From Aquitalea sp. LB_tupeE (GTDB lineage Bacteria; Pseudomonadota; Gammaproteobacteria; Burkholderiales; Chromobacteriaceae), in NCBI RefSeq assembly GCF_013391415.1, contig NZ_JACAXB010000042.1, positions 1 to 64,000 of the forward strand: a stretch of 64,000 bases of DNA, read 5' to 3'. Shown here piece after piece: positions 34,200 through 45,346 of this stretch. The notes below the pieces were generated by a model. The model saw only the letters and a program-made list of their open reading frames with translations. It was not told the DNA's origin and ran no database searches. Made by a program: the position numbers and the translations under genes. Every line of letters starts with the position of its first letter. Positions within the stretch are counted from its first letter, which is position 1.

Positions 34200-35555
34200 A
34201 TGCATTTCTCCGACTTGGGCGTTGCCCCGACCATCCTGCGTGCACTCGAAGCTGCCGGTTACGACACCCCCACCGGCGTACAGGCCGAAGCCATCCCCGC
34301 TGCCATTGCCGGCCGCGACCTGCTGGTTTCCGCCCAAACCGGTAGCGGCAAGACCGCAGCCTTCCTGCTGCCGGCCCTGACCAAGCTGTCCGAGCGCTCC
34401 ACCGGCAAGGGCCAAGGCCCGCGCGTTCTGGTGCTGTGCCCGACCCGCGAACTGGCCCAACAGGTGGAAAAGAACGCCCTGGAATACGGCAAGGACCTGC
34501 GCTGGATGCGTACCGCCTGCCTGGTAGGCGGCGCTTCTTTCGGCTACCAGACCCGCGCCCTGTCCCGCCCGATCGACCTGATCGTAGCCACGCCGGGCCG
34601 TCTGATGGACCACATGCGCTCCGGCCGTGTTGACTTCTCCCGCCTGGAAATGCTGGTGTTGGACGAAGCCGACCGCATGCTGGACATGGGTTTCATCGAA
34701 GACATCGAAACCATCGTCAAGGCCACCCCGGAAAGCCGTCAGACCGTACTGTTCTCCGCTACGCTGGATGGCACCGTTGGCCGCATGGCGGAAAAAATCA
34801 CCCGCGAACCGCAGCGTATCGAAATTGCCCGTACCGAGACTTCCGGCGGCACCATCGAAGAACACCTGCTGTACGCGGACGACCTGAACCACAAGCATCG
34901 TCTGCTGGATCACATCCTGAAAGAATCCGGCTTTGACCAGTGCGTGATCTTCTCCGCCACCAAGGCTTACAGCGAAGAACTGGCCGACAAGCTGTCCGAC
35001 CAGGGCTACTCCGCTGCCTGCCTGCATGGCGACATGCCGCAAAGCTGGCGTAACCGCACCCTGAACGACCTGCGTCGCGGTCGTATCAAGATTCTGGTGG
35101 CCACCGACGTTGCTGCGCGTGGTATCGACGTACCGACCATCACCCACGTAGTGAACTTCGACCTGCCGAAACAGGCTGAAGACTATGTGCACCGTATCGG
35201 TCGTACCGGTCGTGCCGGTCGTGACGGCACCGCCATCACCCTGGCGGAATCGAAAGAATTCCACAAGGTACGCCGTATCGAGCAATACCTGAAGCGCCAG
35301 ATCACCGAAGGCGTGATCGAAGGCATGGAGCCGACCCGTCGTCCGCCGAAAGGCCCGCGTCGCAATGGCAAACCGGGCGGCTACGGTGCTCAGGGTCAAC
35401 GTCGCGGTGGCAGCGGCAATGGTAACGGCTATGGCCGTGACCGTCGCGAAGGCGGCTATGGCCGTGGTACCGGTGGCAATGGTGGCGGCAGCTATGACCG
35501 TCGTGGCCCGCGCTCTGCCGGTCAGGGTCAGCGCAGCACCCAGCGTGCCGACTAA
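34200..35555 (+). CDS. rhlE: DEAD-box ATP-dependent RNA helicase, RhlE type
   Basis: RNA helicase unwinding short duplexes in ribosome assembly or mRNA decay. Motifs in order: Q motif (GYDTPTGVQAEAIP), I AQTGSGKT, Ia PTRELAQQ, II DEADRMLDMGF (VLDEAD), III SAT, IV-V (VATDVAARGIDVP) and VI HRIGRTGRAGR. After residue 375 comes a basic, Gly/Arg-rich tail (GNGNGYGRDRREGGYGRGT), expected to bind RNA. The total of 451 residues fits RhlE. AAAGGA ribosome site. Start ATG 34200. Confidence 0.88.
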   Translation: MHFSDLGVAPTILRALEAAGYDTPTGVQAEAIPAAIAGRDLLVSAQTGSGKTAAFLLPALTKLSERSTGKGQGPRVLVLCPTRELAQQVEKNALEYGKDLRWMRTACLVGGASFGYQTRALSRPIDLIVATPGRLMDHMRSGRVDFSRLEMLVLDEADRMLDMGFIEDIETIVKATPESRQTVLFSATLDGTVGRMAEKITREPQRIEIARTETSGGTIEEHLLYADDLNHKHRLLDHILKESGFDQCVIFSATKAYSEELADKLSDQGYSAACLHGDMPQSWRNRTLNDLRRGRIKILVATDVAARGIDVPTITHVVNFDLPKQAEDYVHRIGRTGRAGRDGTAITLAESKEFHKVRRIEQYLKRQITEGVIEGMEPTRRPPKGPRRNGKPGGYGAQGQRRGGSGNGNGYGRDRREGGYGRGTGGNGGGSYDRRGPRSAGQGQRSTQRAD

Positions 35556-35582
35556 GCACCCAGTCGTTGAGTAATACAAGAA

Positions 35583-35606
35583 GGCGATCCTCGGATCGCC
35601 TTTTTT
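35583..35606 (+). terminator. Terminator after the helicase gene
   Basis: GGCGATCC/GGATCGCC stem (loop TC) followed directly by TTTTTT. Confidence 0.85.
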
Positions 35607-35718
35607 GCGTCCGCCGGTTTCAGGCATGCGCAAAACGCATGGCGACCCCGGCATAAACTCGCTTGTCAGCCTGCCATACGCACACCAGAATAGCTGTACA
35701 CACAGCACTGGAAAACGC

Positions 35719-37515
35719 ATGACACCCCTGCTCACAATTCCCCAGCGCCTGGCCGCCTTGCGCCTGGCCATGCAACAACAACATATTGATGCCTGCCTGC
35801 TTCCCTCTTCCGACCCGCACCTGTCTGAATACCTGCCCGCCCACTGGCAGGCCCGGCAATGGCTGTCCGGTTTTCATGGTTCGATGGGCACGCTGATTGT
35901 GACAGCAGACCAGGCCGGCCTTTGGGCCGACAGCCGTTACTGGGAACAAGCCGCCAAGGAGCTGGACGGCAGCAGCATCACCCTGATGAAAATCCAGACC
36001 GCCGCCAGCACGCAGCATCTGGACTGGCTGGCAGCCAATCTGCAAGCCGGGCAAGCCCTGGCGGTAGCCGGTGATGTACTGAGCCTGGCAACAGCCAATG
36101 CGCTGCACAGCAGACTGAGCGCACGCGGCATTACCCTGCGCACCGAGCTGGATTTACCTGCCCGGATTTGGAGCGATCGCCCCTCCCTGCCGCAAACCGC
36201 CATCTATCCTCACCTACCACCGTTTGCCAGCACCAGCCGCCAGGACAAACTGACCGCAGTACGACAGGCCATGCAGCAGCACGGCGCGGATTACCACTTC
36301 ATTTCCACGCTGGACGATATTGCCTGGCTGCTGAACCTGCGCGGTGCGGACGTGAATTACAACCCGGTATTCATCAGCCACTTGCTGCTGAGCCCGGACA
36401 GCACCACCCTGTTTGTTGATGGCAAGAAAGTGGATGCCAAGCTGCAAGCCGAACTGGCAGCCGACGGCGTGCAACTAGCCGATTACCACAGTGCCAAGTC
36501 GGTACTGACTTCCCTACCCCACAGCAGCACCATGCTGCTGGACCCGCGCCGCATCACGCTGGGTTTCCATCAGGCCATGCCACAAAGCATGCCGCGCGTG
36601 CAGGCCATCAACCCCAGCACCCTGCTGAAAGCCTGCAAGACCGCTGGCGAGGCAGAACACATCCGCCGCACCATGGAACAGGATGGTGCGGCGCTGTGCG
36701 CGTTCTTCGCCTGGTTCGAACAAGCAGTCAACCGCGAAGCCATCACTGAACTGGACATTGACGAGCAGATCACCACTGCCCGCGCCCGTCGTCCCGGCTT
36801 TGTCTCGCCCAGTTTTGCTACCATTGCCGGTTTCAATGCCAACGGTGCCCTGCCGCATTACCGCGCCACGGCAGAGGCCCATGCCAGCATTGCCGGTGAC
36901 GGCCTGCTGCTGATCGACTCCGGTGGTCAATATCACGGTGGCACCACCGACATCACCCGCGTGGTGGCGGTCGGTACGCCCAGCCCGGAACAAAAGCGCG
37001 ACTTCACCCTGGTGTTGAAGGGAACCATCAATCTGTCGATGGCCCACTTCCCGCGCAGCACCCTGTCGCCCATGCTGGACGCACTGGCCCGCGCCCCGAT
37101 GTGGCAGCACGATATCGATTTCGGCCACGGCACCGGCCATGGCGTGGGTTATTTCCTCAATGTGCACGAAGGCCCGCAAACCATCTCGCGCAGCCTGCCG
37201 GATGCCAGCATGGCGATGCAGGAAGGCATGATCACCTCGGTGGAACCGGGCATCTATCGCCCCGGCCAATGGGGGGTACGCATCGAGAATCTGGTATTAA
37301 ATGTGCCTGCACAGAAAAACGGCTTTGGCGATTTCCTGCGTTTTGAAACGCTGACGCTCTGCCCGATCGATACGCGTTGCATCGAGCACAGCCTGCTGTC
37401 ACGTCAGGAAGTGGACTGGTTGAACCATTACCATGCCGAAGTACAAGGCCGTCTGCTACCTCTGGTGACAGGCGCCGCCTGCGACTGGCTGCTGCAGGCT
37501 ACACAAGCCATCTGA
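35719..37515 (+). CDS. pepP: Xaa-Pro aminopeptidase, large (three-domain) type
   Basis: M24B metallopeptidase removing an N-terminal residue before proline. At 598 residues it is the large form with two creatinase-like N-terminal domains and a C-terminal pita-bread domain, like eukaryotic XPNPEP1, rather than the short E. coli PepP. Metal ligands: Asp pair in LIDSGGQYHGGTTDITR (short DSGGQYHGGTTDITR), His in FGHGTGHGVGYFLNVHEGP (short HGTGHGVGYF), and Glu in SVEPGIY and IENLVLN. Start ATG 35719 (MTPLLTIPQRL); further upstream the frame overlaps a terminator. Confidence 0.85.
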   Translation: MTPLLTIPQRLAALRLAMQQQHIDACLLPSSDPHLSEYLPAHWQARQWLSGFHGSMGTLIVTADQAGLWADSRYWEQAAKELDGSSITLMKIQTAASTQHLDWLAANLQAGQALAVAGDVLSLATANALHSRLSARGITLRTELDLPARIWSDRPSLPQTAIYPHLPPFASTSRQDKLTAVRQAMQQHGADYHFISTLDDIAWLLNLRGADVNYNPVFISHLLLSPDSTTLFVDGKKVDAKLQAELAADGVQLADYHSAKSVLTSLPHSSTMLLDPRRITLGFHQAMPQSMPRVQAINPSTLLKACKTAGEAEHIRRTMEQDGAALCAFFAWFEQAVNREAITELDIDEQITTARARRPGFVSPSFATIAGFNANGALPHYRATAEAHASIAGDGLLLIDSGGQYHGGTTDITRVVAVGTPSPEQKRDFTLVLKGTINLSMAHFPRSTLSPMLDALARAPMWQHDIDFGHGTGHGVGYFLNVHEGPQTISRSLPDASMAMQEGMITSVEPGIYRPGQWGVRIENLVLNVPAQKNGFGDFLRFETLTLCPIDTRCIEHSLLSRQEVDWLNHYHAEVQGRLLPLVTGAACDWLLQATQAI

Positions 37516-37532
37516 GCGAGACCAGCCACAAT

Positions 37533-37566
37533 AAAAAACGCCCTGATGTTTCAGGGCGTTTTTTCA
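37533..37566. terminator. Bidirectional terminator between pepP and argS
   Basis: AAAAAACGCCCTGA/TCAGGGCGTTTTTT stem with A and T tracts on both sides. Confidence 0.88.
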
Positions 37567-37587
37567 TAGCAAGCCAGCCAGAATGGC

Positions 37588-39447
<1,860 letters not shown>

Positions 39448-40485
39448 TCATGACAGCCAGATGGTTTCCCCTATCGCCGGCAACTGGAAGTCGCGCGCAG
39501 ACACGCCCTGCTCACGCAAGGCCATGGCCAATTCAGCCATCGGTTGCTGGATGGGTTCATCGGTGAGGATGAAAGTCCCCCAATGTACCGCCCATGCTCG
39601 CTTGGCCCGCACGTGCCGGAAAATGCGCACCGCCTCCTCCGGATTGACATGCTGCTGGCGCATGATGTGGCGCGGCTCGTAGGCACCAATCGGTAGCAAG
39701 GCGAAATCCACCGGGCCGATGCGCTGGCCAATCTCCTCGAACAATTGCGCCTGATAGCCGGTATCGCCGGGGAACCAGATTCTCAAGCTGGCTCCCTGCA
39801 ATAAAAAGCCGCCCCACAAGGCCTGGTTCAGGTCGCCCCATGGCCCGCGATTGCTCCAATGGTGTGCCGGGGTAAGTTGCACATTGACCGCCCCGTGCTG
39901 ATGCTGCTGCCACCAGTCCAGCTGGGTAATGTGCTGTGCGGGAAAGCCCGCCCGCTGCAAGGCACGCGCCACGCCCAAGGGGACGATGGCCTGCGGTGCG
40001 CCGCCCGGCTGTGCGGCCAGACGCTGCAGGGTGGGGAAATCCAGGTGGTCGTAATGCAGATGTGTGACCAGCAGCAGGTCGATACGCGGCAGGTCTGGCA
40101 AATCCAAGGGTAATGGCACCTGGCGCTTGGGCCCCAGAAAACGGAAGGGTGACACCCTGGGGGACAACACCGGGTCGAGCAGGATATTGCAACCGGCCAG
40201 CTGGATGAAACTGCTGGCATGGCCCAGCCAGCTCACACTGCTGCGGCTATGGTTGGCACACAAGGCAGCCGCCTCACCGGCAGTGAGCGGTATCATCTCT
40301 GGCCGATGATCCGGCTGCGCTCCCCACCAATGGCGCAGTTGCCACACCAGCAAACTGCCTAATGACGGCAGGGCAAACGGATGTTGGTTGCGATACCCCC
40401 GCCCACCATGATGCGGGCGGTCGGGGTCAGCCACATAGGGCTGGCGATTGAACAGCGAGCGGAACCATTCCGGCGCATTGAACAT
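39448..40485 (-). CDS. MBL-fold metallohydrolase (UlaG/NAPE-PLD-like)
   Basis: A 345-residue metallo-beta-lactamase-fold protein. The metal motif is LVTHLHYDHLDF (HxHxDH), followed by the later ligands His in PAHHWSNRG and Asp in IWFPGDTGYQAQLF, and an end segment PIGAYEPRHIMRQQHVNPEEA (short GAYEPRHIMRQQHVNPEEA). The segment HASSFIQL before the metal site is that of NAPE-PLD-like and YtnP-like members. Substrate unknown; N-acyl phospholipids or lactones are candidates only. Start ATG 40485, alone on its strand. Confidence 0.8.
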   Translation of the reverse strand: MFNAPEWFRSLFNRQPYVADPDRPHHGGRGYRNQHPFALPSLGSLLVWQLRHWWGAQPDHRPEMIPLTAGEAAALCANHSRSSVSWLGHASSFIQLAGCNILLDPVLSPRVSPFRFLGPKRQVPLPLDLPDLPRIDLLLVTHLHYDHLDFPTLQRLAAQPGGAPQAIVPLGVARALQRAGFPAQHITQLDWWQQHQHGAVNVQLTPAHHWSNRGPWGDLNQALWGGFLLQGASLRIWFPGDTGYQAQLFEEIGQRIGPVDFALLPIGAYEPRHIMRQQHVNPEEAVRIFRHVRAKRAWAVHWGTFILTDEPIQQPMAELAMALREQGVSARDFQLPAIGETIWLS

Positions 40486-40553
40486 GGTGATTTCCTGGCA
40501 AGCGGAGTGCATGAAATGCGGTCACAAGCAGCATTTGCCAAGCCACCCCAATA

Positions 40554-40580
40554 AAAATGGCCTCCAGCGGAGGCCATGCG
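40554..40580 (-). terminator. Terminator of the DUF3138 gene
   Basis: Minus strand: ATGGCCTCC/GGAGGCCAT stem (40577-40569 with 40565-40557) followed by TTTTTAT. Confidence 0.8.
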
Positions 40581-40601
40581 TGACAACGGGACAAGTCAGA
40601 A

Positions 40602-42074
40602 TCAGAAGCTGTATACCGCCTGCGCCGCGAAGATGTCGTTGCTCTTGCGATAGTTGCCATCACTACGCAGGAATACGTTGCGGTTGGCCCAGTCGTGGCG
40701 GATTTCCATCTTCAGGGTCAGCTGGTCGGTCGGATAGAACAGCAAGGCTGCAGTCAAAGCCTGACGGGTGGCGCCAGAGCAATCAGTACCGTTGACAGTG
40801 CTGCTATTGAAACATGCCTGGGAAATACCAAAGCCGTTGGTGCCATCCACGCCATTGGACTGACTCAGCGCGATACCGCCGCCGCCGCCACCGTTCTTGC
40901 TGTCATTCAGGTAGTCATAGCGCAGGGTGGCACCCATGCGGCCGAACCACTCGGAATTCCATTTCTGATGTGCCAGCAGCGAGAAGCCATACCATACGGC
41001 ATCGCCACCGTTCCAGGCACCCTGCTTCAGGCGGCCATAGTCGAGTTCGGCATTGTAGACGCTGTCGGTGCCGGTCAGCGTGGCATCGATTTCGCCAAAG
41101 TAGTAGCCACCATAGGCGCTGTTGGAAGTCCCCTGATAACCATAAGTGCCATCGGCCTTACTGTTGGCATCGGTGTGCACGAACAGGCTTTGACGACCAA
41201 CGTTCATCGAGCCACCGATGTCCAGATTGCTGGTCATGGTGTAGTCGACACGGCCAGTCACTGTCGGCGTGCTGTTGCTATGGGTATGCGTACCGGAGTC
41301 GGTTGCACTGTTCGGGTTGGTGTGGAACTGCTCGTTGGCAATCATGAACTTGGTAGCCCAGGACCCGTGCGACCAGTTGAACCCGGCACCCACATAGCTG
41401 CCCGGATCGCTGAAGTCATACAGCAGGCCATGGGTGATGGTGTTCATCTGGTTGGATTGCTGCACTTCGTAGCCACCAAAGCTGTTCATCAGCCCGGCCA
41501 CCAACTGGGTAGTATCCGACAGCGGGAAGTTGATGATGGCGGTATTGATGATGTTGTTGCCGGAACTGCTGGAGCCGCCGCTGGTCAGCAGATTATTGCC
41601 GGAACCACGGTTAGGCAGGATGCTGACTTCGGCGCTGGGGGCCAGCGGGCCGACACCAAAGGTTTTCTTGATGTCCAGGTAGACATCGCCAAAAGTACTG
41701 TTGGTATAAGCATACTGGTTGCTGTGATTGACAAACTGGAAGCCGGCACTCTTGCCCACGCGGCTGGCCACGTAGGTCGGGTCCATGTAACCGGTGATGC
41801 TCAAGCCGGCAATCGGGCCTTCACTGGCATCGGTAGTCAGCTTGTCGACTTTCATCTCCATGCCGGCCACGCGCTGCTTCAGTTCGGCATTGCCGTCGTC
41901 CGCCTCGGGTGCCTTGGCGGCAGTTGCGGCATTCACTGCTTGCTGCAGCTGTTGCATTTGCGCCTGCAGGGCCTCTAGCTGGGCCTTGAGCTTGGCGATT
42001 TCATCTCCCTTGGCGTCGGCCATGGCCACACCGGGAAGACCTGCGATCAGTGCACTGATCAACAATTTCTTCAT
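40602..42074 (-). CDS. DUF3138 outer-membrane porin-like protein
   Basis: A 490-residue protein with signal peptide MKKLLISALIAGLPGVAMADA, then a coiled-coil-like stretch (KLKAQLEALQAQMQQLQQAV) typical of periplasm-tethered porins, and a long C-terminal part with alternating hydrophobic strands rich in Gly, Asn and Ser, ending in AVYSF with a terminal Phe, the outer-membrane insertion signal. DUF3138 is common in betaproteobacteria. Placed after potI, it may be the outer-membrane channel for polyamines, which is inference from position only. Confidence 0.8.
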   Translation of the reverse strand: MKKLLISALIAGLPGVAMADAKGDEIAKLKAQLEALQAQMQQLQQAVNAATAAKAPEADDGNAELKQRVAGMEMKVDKLTTDASEGPIAGLSITGYMDPTYVASRVGKSAGFQFVNHSNQYAYTNSTFGDVYLDIKKTFGVGPLAPSAEVSILPNRGSGNNLLTSGGSSSSGNNIINTAIINFPLSDTTQLVAGLMNSFGGYEVQQSNQMNTITHGLLYDFSDPGSYVGAGFNWSHGSWATKFMIANEQFHTNPNSATDSGTHTHSNSTPTVTGRVDYTMTSNLDIGGSMNVGRQSLFVHTDANSKADGTYGYQGTSNSAYGGYYFGEIDATLTGTDSVYNAELDYGRLKQGAWNGGDAVWYGFSLLAHQKWNSEWFGRMGATLRYDYLNDSKNGGGGGGIALSQSNGVDGTNGFGISQACFNSSTVNGTDCSGATRQALTAALLFYPTDQLTLKMEIRHDWANRNVFLRSDGNYRKSNDIFAAQAVYSF

Positions 42075-42208
42075 TTCATTTCTCCCTTGTACTACAGCAT
42101 GAACAGCTTTTGCTCCTACGCTGACAGAACAAACGGGGTAACAGCCGGACTGGTCTGACCTCCCAACCCACTGCTACCCCGCTGTCGTTACACTACTCCT
42201 CGACCGAC

Positions 42209-43054
42209 TCAGGCTGCTTTGAAGGCCAACTGCATTTCGCGCTCACGCTTGCGCTGCACAGAACGCATGTACAGATTGCCCGCCACCACGCCTACCGACA
42301 CCACCAGGATGAACAAGGTGGCCAGTGCGTTCATTTCCGGGTTCAGACCCAGACGAACCCGCGAGAACACCACCATCGGCAAGGTGGTGGAGCCCGGGCC
42401 GGACAGGAAGGCAGTCAGCACCAGGTCATCCAGCGACAAGGTGAAGGACAGCAACCAGCCGGACACCAGTGCCTGGGAAATCAGCGGCAGGGTAATCACA
42501 CAGAACACCTTGAGCGGACGGGCGCCCAGGTCCATGGCGGCTTCTTCCAGCGAGCGGTTCAGTTCACGCACACGGGACTGCACGATGATGGCTACATAGG
42601 ACACACAGAGCATCACGTGACCAATCCAGATGGTGAACACACCGCGGCCTTCCGGCCAGCCCAGGGTTTGTTCCATGGCCACAAACAGCAGCAGCAGCGA
42701 AATACCCTGAATCACTTCCGGGATCACCAGCGGGGCGTTGATCATGCCGGCAAACAGCGGAAACAGGCGGAAGCGGTTGAGCCGTGCCATCACGAAACCG
42801 GCCCAGGTGCCCACCACCACCGATGCCGTGGCCGTCATCAGCGCAATCTTGATACTGAGTAGCGCAGCGGTGATCAGCTCATCATCCTCCAGCAGCGCCC
42901 AGTACCATTTGGTGGAGAAACCGGACCACACCGTCACCAGCTTCGATTCGTTGAACGAATAGACGATGAGCAACAGGATGGGCAGGTACAGGAAAGAGTA
43001 GCCGAAGCCAAGTACCGCATAAGACAGCGGCTTGCTGGGTTTCAAGGTGCTCAT
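42209..43054 (-). CDS. potI: Putrescine ABC transporter permease PotI
   Basis: Second permease of the putrescine/spermidine family, 281 residues with six membrane helices. It has the ABC-2 coupling loop with EEAAMDLGARPLKVFCVITLP, shortened to EEAAMDLGARPLKVF, and LSLDDLVLTAFLSGPGSTTLP. The start MSTLKPSKPL (ATG 43054) overlaps the stop of potH by 4 bases (ATGA). Works with PotH in the membrane; the ATPase is not in this window. Confidence 0.9.
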   Translation of the reverse strand: MSTLKPSKPLSYAVLGFGYSFLYLPILLLIVYSFNESKLVTVWSGFSTKWYWALLEDDELITAALLSIKIALMTATASVVVGTWAGFVMARLNRFRLFPLFAGMINAPLVIPEVIQGISLLLLFVAMEQTLGWPEGRGVFTIWIGHVMLCVSYVAIIVQSRVRELNRSLEEAAMDLGARPLKVFCVITLPLISQALVSGWLLSFTLSLDDLVLTAFLSGPGSTTLPMVVFSRVRLGLNPEMNALATLFILVVSVGVVAGNLYMRSVQRKREREMQLAFKAA

Positions 43055-43959
43055 TTCACTTCCTCCATCACTTTTGCTTGGTAATGCTGGAACATGGCCA
43101 TGGGCACCAGCAGCAGCAGCACCATCGCGCAAGTCACGGTAGCCGCCATCGGCCAGTCCATATTGTTGAAGAATTCATCCCACATCACGCGGCCGATCAT
43201 CAGCGTGTCCGAACCGCCCAGCAGTTCCGGAATCACGTATTCGCCCACCGCCGGAATGAACACCAGCAGGCTGCCGGCGATGATGCCGTTCTTGGACAGC
43301 GGCAGGGTGACCTGCACAAAGGCCTTCCACGGACGGGCACCCAGGTCGTAGGCGGCTTCCAACAGACGCAGGTCCATTTTCACCAGGTGCGAGTACAAGG
43401 GCATGATCATGAACGGCAGGTAGGAAAACACCATGCCGATATAAACACCCCAGTTGGTGTGGTACAGGCGCAGCGGTGTGTCGATGACGCCCAGCCACAT
43501 CAGGAACTGATTGAGGAAACCGTCGTTCTTCAGAATGCCGATCCAGGCATACACGCGAATCAGATAGGAAGTCCAGAACGGCAACATCACCATCATCATC
43601 AGGGTGTCACGGGCGGAATCCGAGGCACGGGCAATGTAGTAGGCCATCGGGTAACCGATCAGCAGACACAATACCGTGGACACAAAAGCCATTTTTACCG
43701 AGCTGATGTAGGTGGCGAAATACAGATCGTCACCCAGCATGAACTTGTAATGGCCGATGTTGAGCACCAGAGTGAAGACATCGTCTTCCATCTTGGTGAG
43801 CGGTGTGTAAGGCGGAATCCCCAGCTGCTGCTGGGAGAAGCTGATGCCTACCACCAACAGGAAGGGCAGCAGGAAGAAAACAAACAGGAACAAAAACGGA
43901 ACACCAATCACGGTTGTCCTGCCGGACGGTAACCATCGACTGAATTTGAGACTTTTCAT
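43051..43959 (-). CDS. potH: Putrescine ABC transporter permease PotH
   Basis: First permease of the pair, 302 residues, six predicted helices. The coupling loop is MDLRLLEAAYDLGARPWKAF (EAAYDLGARPWKAF) and FIPAVGEYVIPELLGGSDTL matches PotH/PotB proteins. It starts 286 bases after the potF end, with no gene between. Together with PotI it should move polyamines taken up by PotF. Confidence 0.9.
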   Translation of the reverse strand: MKSLKFSRWLPSGRTTVIGVPFLFLFVFFLLPFLLVVGISFSQQQLGIPPYTPLTKMEDDVFTLVLNIGHYKFMLGDDLYFATYISSVKMAFVSTVLCLLIGYPMAYYIARASDSARDTLMMMVMLPFWTSYLIRVYAWIGILKNDGFLNQFLMWLGVIDTPLRLYHTNWGVYIGMVFSYLPFMIMPLYSHLVKMDLRLLEAAYDLGARPWKAFVQVTLPLSKNGIIAGSLLVFIPAVGEYVIPELLGGSDTLMIGRVMWDEFFNNMDWPMAATVTCAMVLLLLVPMAMFQHYQAKVMEEVK

Positions 43960-44207
43960 GATTTAGCACCACTTGGCCGGGGAACCCGGCTTGCCAAGCC
44001 CATCTTTACAGCCATCATATCAAGGCCCTGTCACGACTCGCCCTGATGTGATGACTTACGTTTCACTGCAACCCGACCCTGCCGGACCGGCTTGCAACCC
44101 TCACTCCAGATACTTTTTTTAGCCAGCCACCTGCCACTGCTGAACGGCAGCCGACGCTTGCATCAGTCTGTCTGTTTGATACCTAGTCAGACCGTGCTGT
44201 CTTGCAG

Positions 44208-44231
44208 CACCGGGGTGCCAGCACCCCGGTG
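44208..44231. repeat. Strong hairpin between potF and potH
   Basis: CACCGGGGTGC pairs with GCACCCCGGTG (11 bp, loop CA), 15 bases past the potF stop. No T run follows on the minus strand. Such hairpins often protect the upstream message and lower expression of downstream transport genes. Confidence 0.7.
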
Positions 44232-44245
44232 ATTCAGGACTCGGT

Positions 44246-45346
44246 TTAGCGGCCAGTTTTCAGCTGGGTCCACAGACGGTTTTGCAGACGGACGATTTCG
44301 TTCGGCAGCGGCTTGAGCAGGAACAGGGTCTTCATGACCGATTCCGGCGGATAAATGGACGGGTCGTTGGCGATTTCCGGTTTCACGAACTTGCGGGCAG
44401 CCGCATTGGCCGTGGGGTAGAACACTTCATCAGTAATCGCGGCATTGACTTCCGGATTCTGAATGTAGTTGATCCACTTGTGTGCGGCTTCCACGTGGCC
44501 GGCGTCTTTCGGAATCACCATCACGTCAAACCAGATCGGCGCACCGGATTTCGGAATCACATAGCCCAGCTGATAGGTACGCTTGGCTTCAGCCGCACGG
44601 TGCTTGGCAATGTTGACGTCACCGGACCAGCCCAGCGCCAGGCAGATGTCGCCATTGGCCAGGTCATTGATGTAGCCGGAAGAATTGAACTGGGTGATGT
44701 AGGGGCGGATTTTCTTCAACAGTTCGAAGGCGGCCTGGTAGTCTGCCGGGTTCTTGCTGTTCGGGTCCTTGCCCAGATGGTGCAGTGCGACTGCAAAAAC
44801 GTCGTTGGCCTGATCTAGCACCGAAACGCCGCAACCTTTCAGCTTGGAGACGTTTTTCGGGTCAAACAGGATGTCCCAGCTATCCAGCGGGGTATTGGCA
44901 CCCAGAATGGCTTTCACCTTGGTGAAGTTGTAACCCAGGCCGTCAGTACCGTAAGCCCATGGCACACCATGGGCATTGCCCGGGTCGGCATCCTGGATCT
45001 TGGCCATCAGTCCCTTGTCCAAATTGGCCAGGTTCGGGATCTTGGACTTGTCCAGCTTCATGTAGATGCCAGCTTCGATTTGCTTGCCCATGAAATTGGA
45101 AGTAGGCACCACGATATCGTAACCGGCACGACCGGTCAGCATCTTGGCTTGCAGGGTATCGTCGCTGTCGTAAACGTCGTACTTCACCTTCACGCCGGTC
45201 TGCTTTTCAAAGCCGGGAATGGTGCCCTTGGCAATGTAGTCGGACCAGTTATAAACGTTCAGTGCCTTGTCTTCTGCCAGAACGCCAGCACTTGGCAACA
45301 GCAGAAGCAGCGAACACAGCACTTTCTTGACAAGTTTCTTCTTCAT
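44246..45346 (-). CDS. potF: Putrescine-binding periplasmic protein PotF
   Basis: Solute-binding protein of the polyamine ABC family. Signal peptide from MKKKLVKKVLCSLLLLLPSAGVLA. Mature start EDKALNVYNWSDYI is the family hallmark, with YDVYDSDDTLQAKML and GYDIVVPTSNFM as further markers; aromatic and acidic residues in these loops hold the diamine. Start ATG 45346, with AGGAAG 7 bases upstream. 366 residues. The hairpin after it may make potF more abundant than the permeases. Confidence 0.92.
   Translation of the reverse strand: MKKKLVKKVLCSLLLLLPSAGVLAEDKALNVYNWSDYIAKGTIPGFEKQTGVKVKYDVYDSDDTLQAKMLTGRAGYDIVVPTSNFMGKQIEAGIYMKLDKSKIPNLANLDKGLMAKIQDADPGNAHGVPWAYGTDGLGYNFTKVKAILGANTPLDSWDILFDPKNVSKLKGCGVSVLDQANDVFAVALHHLGKDPNSKNPADYQAAFELLKKIRPYITQFNSSGYINDLANGDICLALGWSGDVNIAKHRAAEAKRTYQLGYVIPKSGAPIWFDVMVIPKDAGHVEAAHKWINYIQNPEVNAAITDEVFYPTANAAARKFVKPEIANDPSIYPPESVMKTLFLLKPLPNEIVRLQNRLWTQLKTGR

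Noticed and set aside
34128-35771. A long minus-strand frame opposite rhlE
   Set aside because: Composition is Gly/Val/Thr/His-rich and mirrors the helicase codons; no domain recognised.
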